Shown here one piece after another: positions 37,445-43,586 of a stretch of 43,586 nucleotides of DNA; position 1 is the stretch's first letter; the number at the start of each line of letters is the position of its first letter. The position numbers were made by a program, and so were the translations under genes. The notes under the pieces are model-generated. The model had not been told where the DNA came from, ran no database searches, and was given only the letters and a program-made list of their open reading frames with translations. Source of the DNA: Candidatus Nealsonbacteria bacterium (GTDB taxonomy: Bacteria; Patescibacteriota; Minisyncoccia; Minisyncoccales; JAGGXC01); assembly GCA_026396195.1 (NCBI GenBank), contig JAPLXH010000009.1:1-43586 (forward strand), in the 5' to 3' direction.

Positions 37445-38113
37445 TTATTTGATAATTCTCCATTCTATTTTCTCTTCTTTATCGGCGAATTCCAGCCAGC
37501 TGCCGCCGTCGTCAATTACGTACCATTTTTTTTTGGCTTCCGACCAAACCATTGGCCGGCCATCGTAAAAAGGTTTCTTAACAAGGTCTTTTGGTTTTAA
37601 TCTATCTAATTCTAACCATTTTTTAAAAACCGTTTCAATGGCGTAGTCCAGATTGCGGGAATTAGCCCAGTTAGCCACAGTATTAATTGCTTCCTCAGCT
37701 TTTTTTACGGAACCCGCCAATTCTAAAAGTTGTTTTGCGGGTTTGGTAAATCTGGAATATATTATTTTCTTTTTTTTGGCGTTTTTTTTAAGTTCGTCCA
37801 GAGCAACGCCTTTTGTTTTGAAATAATGGGTAACTATCTGGCGGATAGCGGTTTCTTCTTTCAGCTCTTCGTAATATTTTATTTTCCCTGTTTTCAGATG
37901 CTCTTCAATTTTTTGGGCGATGCTTTTTCCCACGCCCGGGAGCTCTTGTATTCCCTTAAGGCCGGATGTTTTGTAAATAATGGAAACATCTTCCTTTAAA
38001 TTTTCCAGGGATTTAGCGGCTTTTTCATAAGCCCTGGGCTTGAAAGGAACGCTTTTTATTTTAAGAAGTTCGGATATTTCGTAAAGTATTTTAGCAAGCT
38101 TATTATTCGCCAT
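37445..38113 (-). CDS. PolX-type helix-hairpin-helix protein lacking the polymerase
   Basis: The 222-residue product has an N-terminal ~95-residue domain matching the 8-kDa/HhH part of family X DNA polymerases (LAKILYEISELLKIKSVPFKPRAYEKAAKSLENL, GLKGIQELPGVGKSIAQKIEEHLKTGKIKYYEELK). The nucleotidyltransferase palm with its Asp residues is absent. Residues ~100-150 are basic, and the C-terminal ~70 residues (YDGRPMVWSEAKKKWYVIDDGGSWLEF) form an unrecognised Trp-rich module. DNA binding is likely; catalysis is not. Its 5' start overlaps the end of the AMMECR1 gene by ~11 bp. Confidence 0.65.
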   Translation of the reverse strand: MANNKLAKILYEISELLKIKSVPFKPRAYEKAAKSLENLKEDVSIIYKTSGLKGIQELPGVGKSIAQKIEEHLKTGKIKYYEELKEETAIRQIVTHYFKTKGVALDELKKNAKKKKIIYSRFTKPAKQLLELAGSVKKAEEAINTVANWANSRNLDYAIETVFKKWLELDRLKPKDLVKKPFYDGRPMVWSEAKKKWYVIDDGGSWLEFADKEEKIEWRIIK

Positions 38114-38669
38114 ATTTTTCTGCTGAAAATTTATAAATCGTTATTCCTTCTCTTTCCGGGTCAATTCCCGCTTTTTGGCAGGCAATATCAATTTGTTCTT
38201 CTGAATTATCTATTCCTTCCAAATCAGGCAATAAAAGTCCGGATTTGGCTCTCGGCCAGTCATCAAATATCGCATCTTTTTTTTCAGAAAGAAGAGAGGG
38301 AATATTTTTTATAATAATACCATATTTTTTGGGATTTAACTCCTTTAAATCCGTAATAATTTCCGGTGTTCCCAAAATATAAACAACATAAGAAAGTAAG
38401 AGCAGTTCTTCTTTTTTGATTTTTCCGAATCTGTGATCTTGGGTAGCGGCAGTAATCGCATTTTCTATAACCTCTTCGGCAATATTTTCTTTGGTTGCTA
38501 AATAAGTGCCGATACAGCCTCTTAATTTTTTCTGTTTCATTATTGTGACAAAAACACCGGCCTTTCTTTTCAGATATTCTTTTGGAAAGTCGGAGGGAAT
38601 TGAAATAATTTTATTGTTTTCAATGTAGTTTTCAATAGCTGACTTTGCAAGTAAAACCAAGGGATGCAT
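38103..38669 (-). CDS. AmmeMemoRadiSam system protein A (AMMECR1 domain)
   Basis: The 188-residue product has the AMMECR1 fold motifs GVFVTIMKQKKLRGCIGTY (with the strictly conserved LRGCIG), AITAATQDHRFGKIKKEELL and EGITIYKFSAE. It is one of three adjacent genes (A, B, radical SAM) that form the AmmeMemoRadiSam system, co-conserved in archaea and anaerobic bacteria with unproven biochemical role. The three genes are tightly packed on the minus strand. Confidence 0.92.
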   Translation of the reverse strand: MHPLVLLAKSAIENYIENNKIISIPSDFPKEYLKRKAGVFVTIMKQKKLRGCIGTYLATKENIAEEVIENAITAATQDHRFGKIKKEELLLLSYVVYILGTPEIITDLKELNPKKYGIIIKNIPSLLSEKKDAIFDDWPRAKSGLLLPDLEGIDNSEEQIDIACQKAGIDPEREGITIYKFSAEKYGE

Positions 38670-38683
38670 ATTTTAATTATTTT

Positions 38684-39340
38684 TTATTTTAATTTAAAAT
38701 TAACCACTAAATATCCCACGCCAAAAGGTCCTTCATAGGATAAAATTTCAGGTTCCCATTTTAACCCTGAGCTTGCCTGCACTGAGTTTATTGAATGTGT
38801 CGAATGGGCTTCTAAAATTCCCAAAGTAAAACAAAAAGAACGAAGACCGCATTCTCCGGCTTCCGGAAAATCATCGTTTAACTTTAAAATTGCGCTTATA
38901 TCTTTTCTTTTCAAAGATTCAATCAAAGCTTTATCAAATTTTGGACCTTGGGGATTGAAACCGTATGGCCCGTCTTTTTTTAAACAATGGGAAAGGTCGC
39001 CGGAAGCTATTAAACCAATTTTCATTTTACAATTTAAAATTTGCGTTTGATAAAACTCTTTTCCTTTTTTAAAATAAAAATCAGGGGGTTCTAAGCCCAC
39101 AAGATAGGGCTTAACTTCGCTTTTAAATTCATTTGCCAAAAAAAACAAAGGAACGTTAAATCCCCAATCAGGATGAGGAGAGGAAATTATAATCAAATCA
39201 GGGTTTATTTTTTTAAACTTTTTGCCCAAACTTTCCAGAGACTGGATTGTTTTTTTGACTTTATTCCTGTCTTTTTGAGAGCCGATTGACGGAAGCAGAA
39301 TCGGCGGGTGAGGAGAGAAAACGGAGAAAACAATGTCCAT
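38684..39340 (-). CDS. AmmeMemoRadiSam system protein B (Memo/LigB-like)
   Basis: The 218-residue product belongs to the class III extradiol dioxygenase/Memo fold: SPHPPILLPSIG at the N-terminus, IIISSPHPDWG, IASGDLSH and GECGLRSFCFTLGIL. The His and Asp positions that bind metal in LigB enzymes are present. Residues ~179-195 (AHSTHSINSVQASSGLK) are encoded by a palindromic repeat (38761-38810) inserted in frame. The gene is part of the A-B-radical SAM cluster. Confidence 0.88.
   Translation of the reverse strand: MDIVFSVFSPHPPILLPSIGSQKDRNKVKKTIQSLESLGKKFKKINPDLIIISSPHPDWGFNVPLFFLANEFKSEVKPYLVGLEPPDFYFKKGKEFYQTQILNCKMKIGLIASGDLSHCLKKDGPYGFNPQGPKFDKALIESLKRKDISAILKLNDDFPEAGECGLRSFCFTLGILEAHSTHSINSVQASSGLKWEPEILSYEGPFGVGYLVVNFKLK
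38761..38810 (-). repeat. In-frame palindromic repeat in the AmmeMemoRadiSam B gene
   Basis: It contains the CCCTGAGCTTGC...TCGAATGGG unit related to the repeats in thiI (29577) and at 26210 and 22661. The frame is kept. Confidence 0.65.
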
Positions 39341-39341
39341 G

Positions 39342-40361
39342 TTAATTTAAAATTAAGTTTAAATTTTCTTTGCACTTGGCGCACTTTCCTTTTTTATCAA
39401 AACGTTGGATGTCATATCCTGTTCTTTTAATCATTAAAGAGTCACATTTCGGGCAAAAAGTATTTTCACTTTCCAGTCCTTGAACGTTGCCGTTGTAAAC
39501 ATATTTTAAACCGGCGTCCTTTCCGATTTGCCAAGCTCTTTTAAGAGTTTCAACCGGAGTATCGGGTAGTTTTTTTAATTTCCAGGAAATTTTACTGTAA
39601 AACTGGGTTAGATGCCAGGGAGTTTCCGCTCCCAATTCTTTTTTAATAAACTTGGCGATTTTTTCAAACATTTCCAATTGATCGCTTAACCCGGGAATTA
39701 CCAAGGTTGTAATTTCAAGCCAGATTTTTTTATTTTTTATTCTAACCAGGTTATCTAAAACCGGCTGCAGTTTTCCACCGCAATTTTTTCGGTAAAAATC
39801 ATCAGAAAATCCTTTCAAGTCTATGTTGGCGCCATCCAAATAAGGGGAAATTAATTTTAAAGATTCTTTGGACAGAAACCCGTTGGAAACCCAAATATTT
39901 TTTATGCCTCCTTTTTTAGCAAGCCGCATGGTATCTAGGGCGTATTCCAAGAAAATAACCGGTTCCGTATAAGTATAAGAAATACTGGGAGTATTGTTTT
40001 TAAGGGCTAATTTGACTATCTTTTCCGATTCTATTTTTTCCCCGGGAACCTCATCTTTATTTTTAGAAAATTGGGAAATATTGTAATTCTGGCAGTTTAA
40101 GCAACGGAAATTACAGCCCATTGTGGCAATAGAAAGAGAGGAGCTTCCCGGCAGAAAATGGAAAAGAGGTTTTTTTTCAATCGGGTCAACATTGCAAGCG
40201 ATTAGCTTTTCATAATTTAAAGCGAAAAGCTTGCCTTTTATATTTTTTCTGACTTGGCAAATTCCTTTTTGATTTTCTAAAATAAAGCAATAATGAGCGC
40301 AGTTTTTACACTGAACCTTGTTTTTCGGAAGTTTTTCGTAAAGATAAGCTTCTTTAATCAT
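39342..40361 (-). CDS. AmmeMemoRadiSam system radical SAM enzyme
   Basis: The 339-residue product has an N-terminal Cys-rich segment (CKNCAHYCFI...GICQVR), the radical SAM motif CNFRCLNC at ~residue 83, SISYTYTEPVIFLEYALDTM typical of this subgroup, and a C-terminal zinc-ribbon-like pair (CPKCDSL, CAKCKEN). Together with proteins A and B it forms the AmmeMemoRadiSam trio. It probably activates or modifies a protein partner in an oxygen-sensitive step; the substrate is unknown. The B gene starts 2 bp after this gene's stop, indicating one transcript in the order radical SAM-B-A-PolXN. Confidence 0.93.
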   Translation of the reverse strand: MIKEAYLYEKLPKNKVQCKNCAHYCFILENQKGICQVRKNIKGKLFALNYEKLIACNVDPIEKKPLFHFLPGSSSLSIATMGCNFRCLNCQNYNISQFSKNKDEVPGEKIESEKIVKLALKNNTPSISYTYTEPVIFLEYALDTMRLAKKGGIKNIWVSNGFLSKESLKLISPYLDGANIDLKGFSDDFYRKNCGGKLQPVLDNLVRIKNKKIWLEITTLVIPGLSDQLEMFEKIAKFIKKELGAETPWHLTQFYSKISWKLKKLPDTPVETLKRAWQIGKDAGLKYVYNGNVQGLESENTFCPKCDSLMIKRTGYDIQRFDKKGKCAKCKENLNLILN

Positions 40362-40389
40362 TTTTTTATTTTATCATTTTTTTGAGATG

Positions 40390-40420
40390 AAAAAAAAGAG
40401 CGATATTAAATTTCGCTCTA
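40390..40420 (-). terminator. Intrinsic terminator of the minus-strand small-gene pair
   Basis: On the minus strand AGAGCGA pairs with TCGCTCT across a ~9-nt loop, then a long T run. Confidence 0.75.
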
Positions 40421-40429
40421 TCAATGGTT

Positions 40430-40531
40430 TTACTTGTTTAATTTTTTGAAAACAAACTTGTAAAGACTTATTACTATCATTACGAGAAGTCCAGCAAGAA
40501 ATCCTATCATACCGAAAGCTAAAACGCTAAT
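40430..40531 (-). CDS. Very small one-TM protein, possible ATT start
   Basis: On the minus strand, AAAGGAGGG (40538-40546) is followed by ATA-ATA-ATT and an open frame. The product is 33 residues: SVLAFGMIGFLAGLLVMIVI as a TM segment followed by a basic tail (SLYKFVFKKLNK). No ATG, GTG or TTG stands at ribosome-site spacing; ATT at 40531 is 6 nt away. The next ATG (40510) would remove part of the TM helix. It lies between the 40781 gene and a terminator, so it is the second gene of a small operon. Confidence 0.5.
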   Translation of the reverse strand: MSVLAFGMIGFLAGLLVMIVISLYKFVFKKLNK

Positions 40532-40586
40532 TATTATCCCTCCTTTAAAAATTTGAGGGGGTGAATTTCACCCCGTCGTTCAATGT

Positions 40587-40781
40587 CTAGGGCGTTGAGA
40601 AAAGAGCTGTTTCCAGTTTTGTTTGCATTTTTTTCAAATCTCGGAAGTCACTTTCCAAAGTTTCCAGAGATATATTTCTTCCGTTGTCTATATCCCTAAG
40701 ATCTGTTTGGAAGTCTCTCAGAGCCTCTTCCCAATCATGGCGTTTCTCTCCTACTTTTTTATCCAACGTTATAACATCCAT
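40587..40781 (-). CDS. Small coiled-coil protein of unknown function
   Basis: The ATG at 40781 is chosen because AGGAGG precedes it at 7 nt on the minus strand; a longer frame from 40820 has no ribosome site. The 64-residue product is charged and helical (KRHDWEEALRDFQTDLRDIDNG, LETLESDFRDLKKMQTKLETAL). No known family. A hairpin GGGGTGAAATTCACCCC separates it from the very small TM gene downstream, and a shared promoter lies at 40811-40839. Confidence 0.6.
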   Translation of the reverse strand: MDVITLDKKVGEKRHDWEEALRDFQTDLRDIDNGRNISLETLESDFRDLKKMQTKLETALFSTP

Positions 40782-40810
40782 TTTTTTCCTCCTAACGTAA
40801 GGTATATTAG

Positions 40811-40839
40811 AGATTAACAAGTATTTAAATTTTTGTCAA
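40811..40839 (-). promoter_or_regulatory. Promoter of the minus-strand small-gene pair
   Basis: On the minus strand TTGACA (40839-40834), 17-bp spacer, TAATCT (40816-40811). Confidence 0.5.
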
Positions 40840-40888
40840 ATTAAAATAGAAAGTGTAATATGAATTAAAATTATTATAATAAAATAAA

Positions 40889-41458
40889 ATGAAACACAGG
40901 GTTTTTATAGCTATTAATCTTCCGGAAAAGATAAAGAAAACGCTAATGGATTACCAGGAAAGATGGCGGGATTTGCCCGTCCGCTGGGTAAGGGCGAACA
41001 GCCTTCATTTAACTTTGGCTTTTTTGGGGGATATCGGAGACCAAGGCCTGGGCCTGGTTTGTCAGGGACTAAAAGATATCGTTAAAAAATATTCTCCTTT
41101 TTTTATTAATTTAACTCAAATTGATTATGATTTAAAAGAAGAAAAAATGCCTCGTTTGGTTTGGATAATTGGAGAAAAATCGGAGAATCTTTCTCTGTTA
41201 AAAAAAGATTTGGATGATTTTTTAAACAAAACTGTCGGATTTTTACCCGAAAGTCGAGATTTTTTGCCTCATATTACTTTGGGAAGAATTAATAAATGGC
41301 AATGGAATAAAATTGAACCTGACGAAAGGCCGGAAATTAAAGAAGATTTTTTTTATGATTTTGAAGTCAACTCAATTGAAGTAATGGAAAGTCATCTTAA
41401 AAGAACAGGAGCTGAATACATAACTTTACAATCAGAATTATTGAAAAATTATGAATAA
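40889..41458 (+). CDS. thpR: RNA 2',3'-cyclic phosphodiesterase (ThpR/LigT)
   Basis: The 189-residue product has the two HxT motifs of 2H phosphoesterases: HLTLAFLGD near residue 45 and HITLGRI near residue 130, plus RVFIAINLPE at the N-terminus and VRWVRANSLH. It opens 2',3'-cyclic phosphates at RNA ends. TATAAT (40875-40880) is only 9 nt from the ATG. Its stop overlaps the murC start by 8 bp. Confidence 0.92.
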   Translation: MKHRVFIAINLPEKIKKTLMDYQERWRDLPVRWVRANSLHLTLAFLGDIGDQGLGLVCQGLKDIVKKYSPFFINLTQIDYDLKEEKMPRLVWIIGEKSENLSLLKKDLDDFLNKTVGFLPESRDFLPHITLGRINKWQWNKIEPDERPEIKEDFFYDFEVNSIEVMESHLKRTGAEYITLQSELLKNYE

Positions 41459-42821
41459 AAAAATTCATTTTATAGGCATCGGGGGCATAGGAGTTTCTGC
41501 GTTAGCTAGATATTATTTAGAAAAGGGTTTTTCGGTTTCCGGGTCTGATTTGGTTGATTCTGAAATAACAAAAGCCATTAAGGAAAAAGGGGCAGTTGTT
41601 TTTATCGGCAAACACAAAGCGGAAAGTTTGCCCAAAGGAACTGATCTTGTGGTTTTTAGCCCGGCTGTTCGTTTTGATAACCCGGAATTAATGGAAGCTA
41701 AAAAATTAAAAATAAAAACTCAAAGTTATCCGGAAGCTCTGGGAGAGTTAACTAAAAATCATTTTACCATAGCGATTTCCGGCGCCCACGGAAAAAGCAC
41801 CACTACGGCGATGATAGGGCTCTTATTAATTAAAGCCGGCCTTGACCCGACGGTTATTGTCGGAACTAAAGTAGGAGAATTCGGGGATTCTGCCCTGAGC
41901 AACGCCGAAGGGTCCAATTGCCGAGTGGGCAAATCTAAATACTTGATTATTGAGGCCTGCGAGCACGAAGAATCTTTTTTAAATTATTGGCCAAAAATTG
42001 CGGTAATAACCAATATTGAAAGAGAACACCTGGATTATTACAAAAATTTAAATAATATTTTAAAAGCTTTTAAAAAATTTATTTTACATCTGCCGAAGGA
42101 CGGATTTTTGGTGGCAAACAAGGAAGATAAAAATATTAAAAAATTGCAGATTGCAAATTGTAAATTTCAAATTAAGGGATACTCTTTGAGACAGAAAGAG
42201 GCCAAGAAAATTAAAAAAATACTTCAAATCCCGGGCAATCATAATATTTACAATGCCCTGGCCGCCCTTTCCGTAGCTAGAATTTTAAATATTCCGGATA
42301 AAGTCAGTTTTAATTCGATATCCCAATATCAAGGCGCCTGGAGAAGATTTGATATTAAAAAAGGCAAAGTTTTTGGTTCAAAAGAAATTATTCTTTTAAA
42401 CGATTACGCCCATCATCCCACGGAAATTAAAGCGCTTTTTTCGGCGATTCAAGAAAAATTTAAAAATAAAAAAATTTGGGTGATTTTCCAGCCCCATCAA
42501 TACCAAAGAACTTTTTATTTGTTTAAAGATTTTGTTAAGGTGCTTTCCGGATTTAAAGGAGAGCGGCTCATCCTTACCGATATTTACGACGTTGCCGGCA
42601 GAGAAGAAGAGTCCATTAAAAAATCGGTTTCTTCGGAAAAATTAGTTAAAGAAATCAAAAGTAAAAAAAAGAAAGAAGGTTTTGTAATTTATCTTCCTGG
42701 TTTTAAAGAAATATTAAAGTTCTTGGAGAAAAACTTAAAAGGCGGAGAGGTTTTGGTGATCATGGGAGCGGGGGATATCTATAATTTAAATAATTTTATC
42801 CACTTGACAGAAAGCATATAA
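41451..42821 (+). CDS. murC: UDP-N-acetylmuramate-L-alanine ligase
   Basis: The 456-residue product has HFIGIGGIGVSALARYYLEKGFSVSGSD (N-terminal Rossmann), the ATP loop SGAHGKSTTTAMIG, ITNIEREHLDYY, PGNHNIYNALAALSVARIL and the C-terminal domain LLNDYAHHPTEIKALFSA and VIFQPHQYQRT. It adds L-Ala to UDP-MurNAc in peptidoglycan synthesis, consistent with the VanY peptidase elsewhere in the window. A TTGCAAAT-type repeat at 42141-42174 inserts KLQIANCKFQIK in the central domain. Confidence 0.96.
   Translation: MNKKIHFIGIGGIGVSALARYYLEKGFSVSGSDLVDSEITKAIKEKGAVVFIGKHKAESLPKGTDLVVFSPAVRFDNPELMEAKKLKIKTQSYPEALGELTKNHFTIAISGAHGKSTTTAMIGLLLIKAGLDPTVIVGTKVGEFGDSALSNAEGSNCRVGKSKYLIIEACEHEESFLNYWPKIAVITNIEREHLDYYKNLNNILKAFKKFILHLPKDGFLVANKEDKNIKKLQIANCKFQIKGYSLRQKEAKKIKKILQIPGNHNIYNALAALSVARILNIPDKVSFNSISQYQGAWRRFDIKKGKVFGSKEIILLNDYAHHPTEIKALFSAIQEKFKNKKIWVIFQPHQYQRTFYLFKDFVKVLSGFKGERLILTDIYDVAGREEESIKKSVSSEKLVKEIKSKKKKEGFVIYLPGFKEILKFLEKNLKGGEVLVIMGAGDIYNLNNFIHLTESI
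42141..42174 (+). repeat. In-frame TTGCAAAT-type repeat in murC
   Basis: AAATTGCAGATTGCAAATTG-type units encode KLQIANCKFQIK. The same repeat lies around tspO (12536-12597, 13205-13235). Confidence 0.6.
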
Positions 42822-42865
42822 AAAAGAGAATGGATTAAGATTAAGAAATAATTTTAAATAAAAAT

Positions 42866-43144
42866 ATGTATTTATTAGGCGTAATTGTTGCCACAATAAT
42901 TACAGTTTTAATAGCTGTTTATGTTGGCGTAAAGAAAAAAGAAGAACCTATTGTTTCAAAAAGTTTTTTAAAAAAGGAAAAAATTTTCGAGGTCGAAGAA
43001 CCGGAAATTAAGAAGCCCGAGAGGATTATTGAGCAAAATCAACCGCAAAACCGGGTATTAGAAAGGCAAGAATCAGAATCCAAAGAGTCAGGGCCAGACT
43101 CAGAACAGCCGTTTCAACCGCCTTCAGAGCCCGAAGTTTTATGA
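42866..43144 (+). CDS. Small membrane-anchored protein with disordered tail
   Basis: The 92-residue product has one N-terminal TM helix (residues 2-21) and a Glu/Pro/Gln/Ser-rich, probably disordered cytoplasmic or exterior tail. No domain recognised. It lies 44 bp after murC and before a terminator, so it may be the end of the thpR-murC transcript. Confidence 0.6.
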   Translation: MYLLGVIVATIITVLIAVYVGVKKKEEPIVSKSFLKKEKIFEVEEPEIKKPERIIEQNQPQNRVLERQESESKESGPDSEQPFQPPSEPEVL

Positions 43145-43162
43145 AATTTAAATTCTAAAAAG

Positions 43163-43186
43163 AAAGCCCGAAAAAATCGGGTTTTT
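43163..43186 (+). terminator. Intrinsic terminator
   Basis: AAAGCCCGA-AAAAA-TCGGGTTTTT. Confidence 0.8.
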
Positions 43187-43243
43187 CTTTTGCTTTTTTA
43201 AAATATTTGTTATAATAAATCAGAATAAAATTAAGGTTAAAAT

Positions 43244-43586
43244 ATGAAAATTTTACTCATAGAAGATGAAAAAATTTTGTCGGAAATGTATAAAGACAAA
43301 TTTTCCAATGCTGGCCATAAGGTAATTTCCGTAATGACGGCTGAAGAGGGATTGGTGGAAGCAAAAAAGCAAAAACCAGTCTTGATTATTTTAGACATAT
43401 TACTGTTAAAAGAAAACGGCATTTTTTTCTTGAAAGAAAGAGCTAAAATTCCCGAAATTGTTTCAATCCCGGTGATTGTTTTCAGTAATTTTGACGACTC
43501 TGAAACGAAAAATCAAGCATATAAGTATGGAATCAAAGATTATTTAATAAAGTCAAACTACACGCCGAAAGAATTTTTAGCCAAAG
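43244..43586 (+). CDS. Response regulator receiver domain (3' truncated)
   Basis: The frame opens MKILLIEDEKILSEMYKDKF and runs off the window after 114 codons. It has the acidic pair ED (residues 8-9), the phosphoacceptor Asp in LIILDILLLKENG (~residue 52), the Ser in VIVFSNF (~83) and the Lys in DYLIKSN (~105), so all receiver-domain key residues are present. TATAAT lies at 43211-43216. Any output domain and cognate kinase are outside the window. Confidence 0.9.
   Translation, partial: MKILLIEDEKILSEMYKDKFSNAGHKVISVMTAEEGLVEAKKQKPVLIILDILLLKENGIFFLKERAKIPEIVSIPVIVFSNFDDSETKNQAYKYGIKDYLIKSNYTPKEFLAK

Noticed and set aside
1-43586. Possible UGA recoding as in some candidate-phyla bacteria
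   Set aside because: TGA ends several intact genes (nuoF-like, tspO, the PycTM-like gene) at expected positions, and no conserved protein needs read-through.

Overview
The window looks like a chromosomal segment of an ultrasmall, anaerobic, fermentative bacterium of the Candidate Phyla Radiation, probably Parcubacteria-like (inference). The grounds are strong AT bias, many small one-TM or coiled-coil proteins, RNA-poor compact operons, a DUF5654 protein, a GerMN protein, a small RRM/RGG protein, an [FeFe]-hydrogenase, anaerobic NrdDG and an AmmeMemoRadiSam trio. TGA is used as a stop throughout, so the code is the standard bacterial one. No transposase, integrase, CRISPR array or phage module was seen.

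Layout. 1-1056 is the 3' part of an alkaline-phosphatase-superfamily membrane protein, followed by tRNA-Gln(TTG). From about 1190 to 7430 lies an accessory-looking stretch: a DUF4145 protein, a cobalamin riboswitch with its own terminator controlling two transcobalamin-like proteins, two copies of a covarying structured repeat around that locus, a GC-rich non-coding patch, a Nudix-like gene and small ORFs. Degenerate copies of the tRNA-Gln 3' end and two identical 63-bp terminator modules are scattered between these genes. 7440-14840 holds a PyrD-PyrK fusion, a VanY-type peptidase, GerMN, tautomerase-like, flavodoxin, TspO, SMR-like and FKBP genes. 14900-18731 holds an RRM gene (minus strand) with a long structured leader, then ychF, a YggU-family gene, DUF5654 and a DrrAB-type ABC exporter. 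18814-22668 encodes NuoF/HydB plus [FeFe]-hydrogenase HydA, an S-component-like membrane protein and a PycTM-like membrane protein.

22750-26300 and 10916-11990 hold three arrays of small unknown genes built on one plan: a strong promoter, a leader with an AGTTCTTT box, often a long hairpin near the Shine-Dalgarno, a small ORF, an intercistronic hairpin with a GAAA-like loop, a new AGTTCTTT box and the next small ORF. One leader carries a 15-codon aromatic-rich upstream ORF whose stop overlaps the next gene's Shine-Dalgarno. Two leaders share a 10-bp CTTGGATGG-type stem with covarying inner pairs. This recurrent RNA architecture is the best candidate in the window for an undescribed system. 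The iscS operon leader carries two related AGTTC boxes.

26386-33673 is a sulfur and anaerobic nucleotide block: iscS, iscU-like, mnmA and thiI (tRNA thiolation), DUF1858, nrdD, nrdG. 33728-40361 is mostly minus strand: coiled-coil protein, isopentenyl phosphate kinase, (plus) metal exporter, efp, fmt, PolX-N-like protein, AmmeMemoRadiSam A, B and radical SAM. 40430-43586 has two small genes, thpR, murC, a small membrane protein and the start of a response regulator. Palindromic repeats are inserted in frame in mnmA (twice), thiI and the AmmeMemoRadiSam B gene, and a TTGCAAAT-type repeat in murC, thiI and around tspO.
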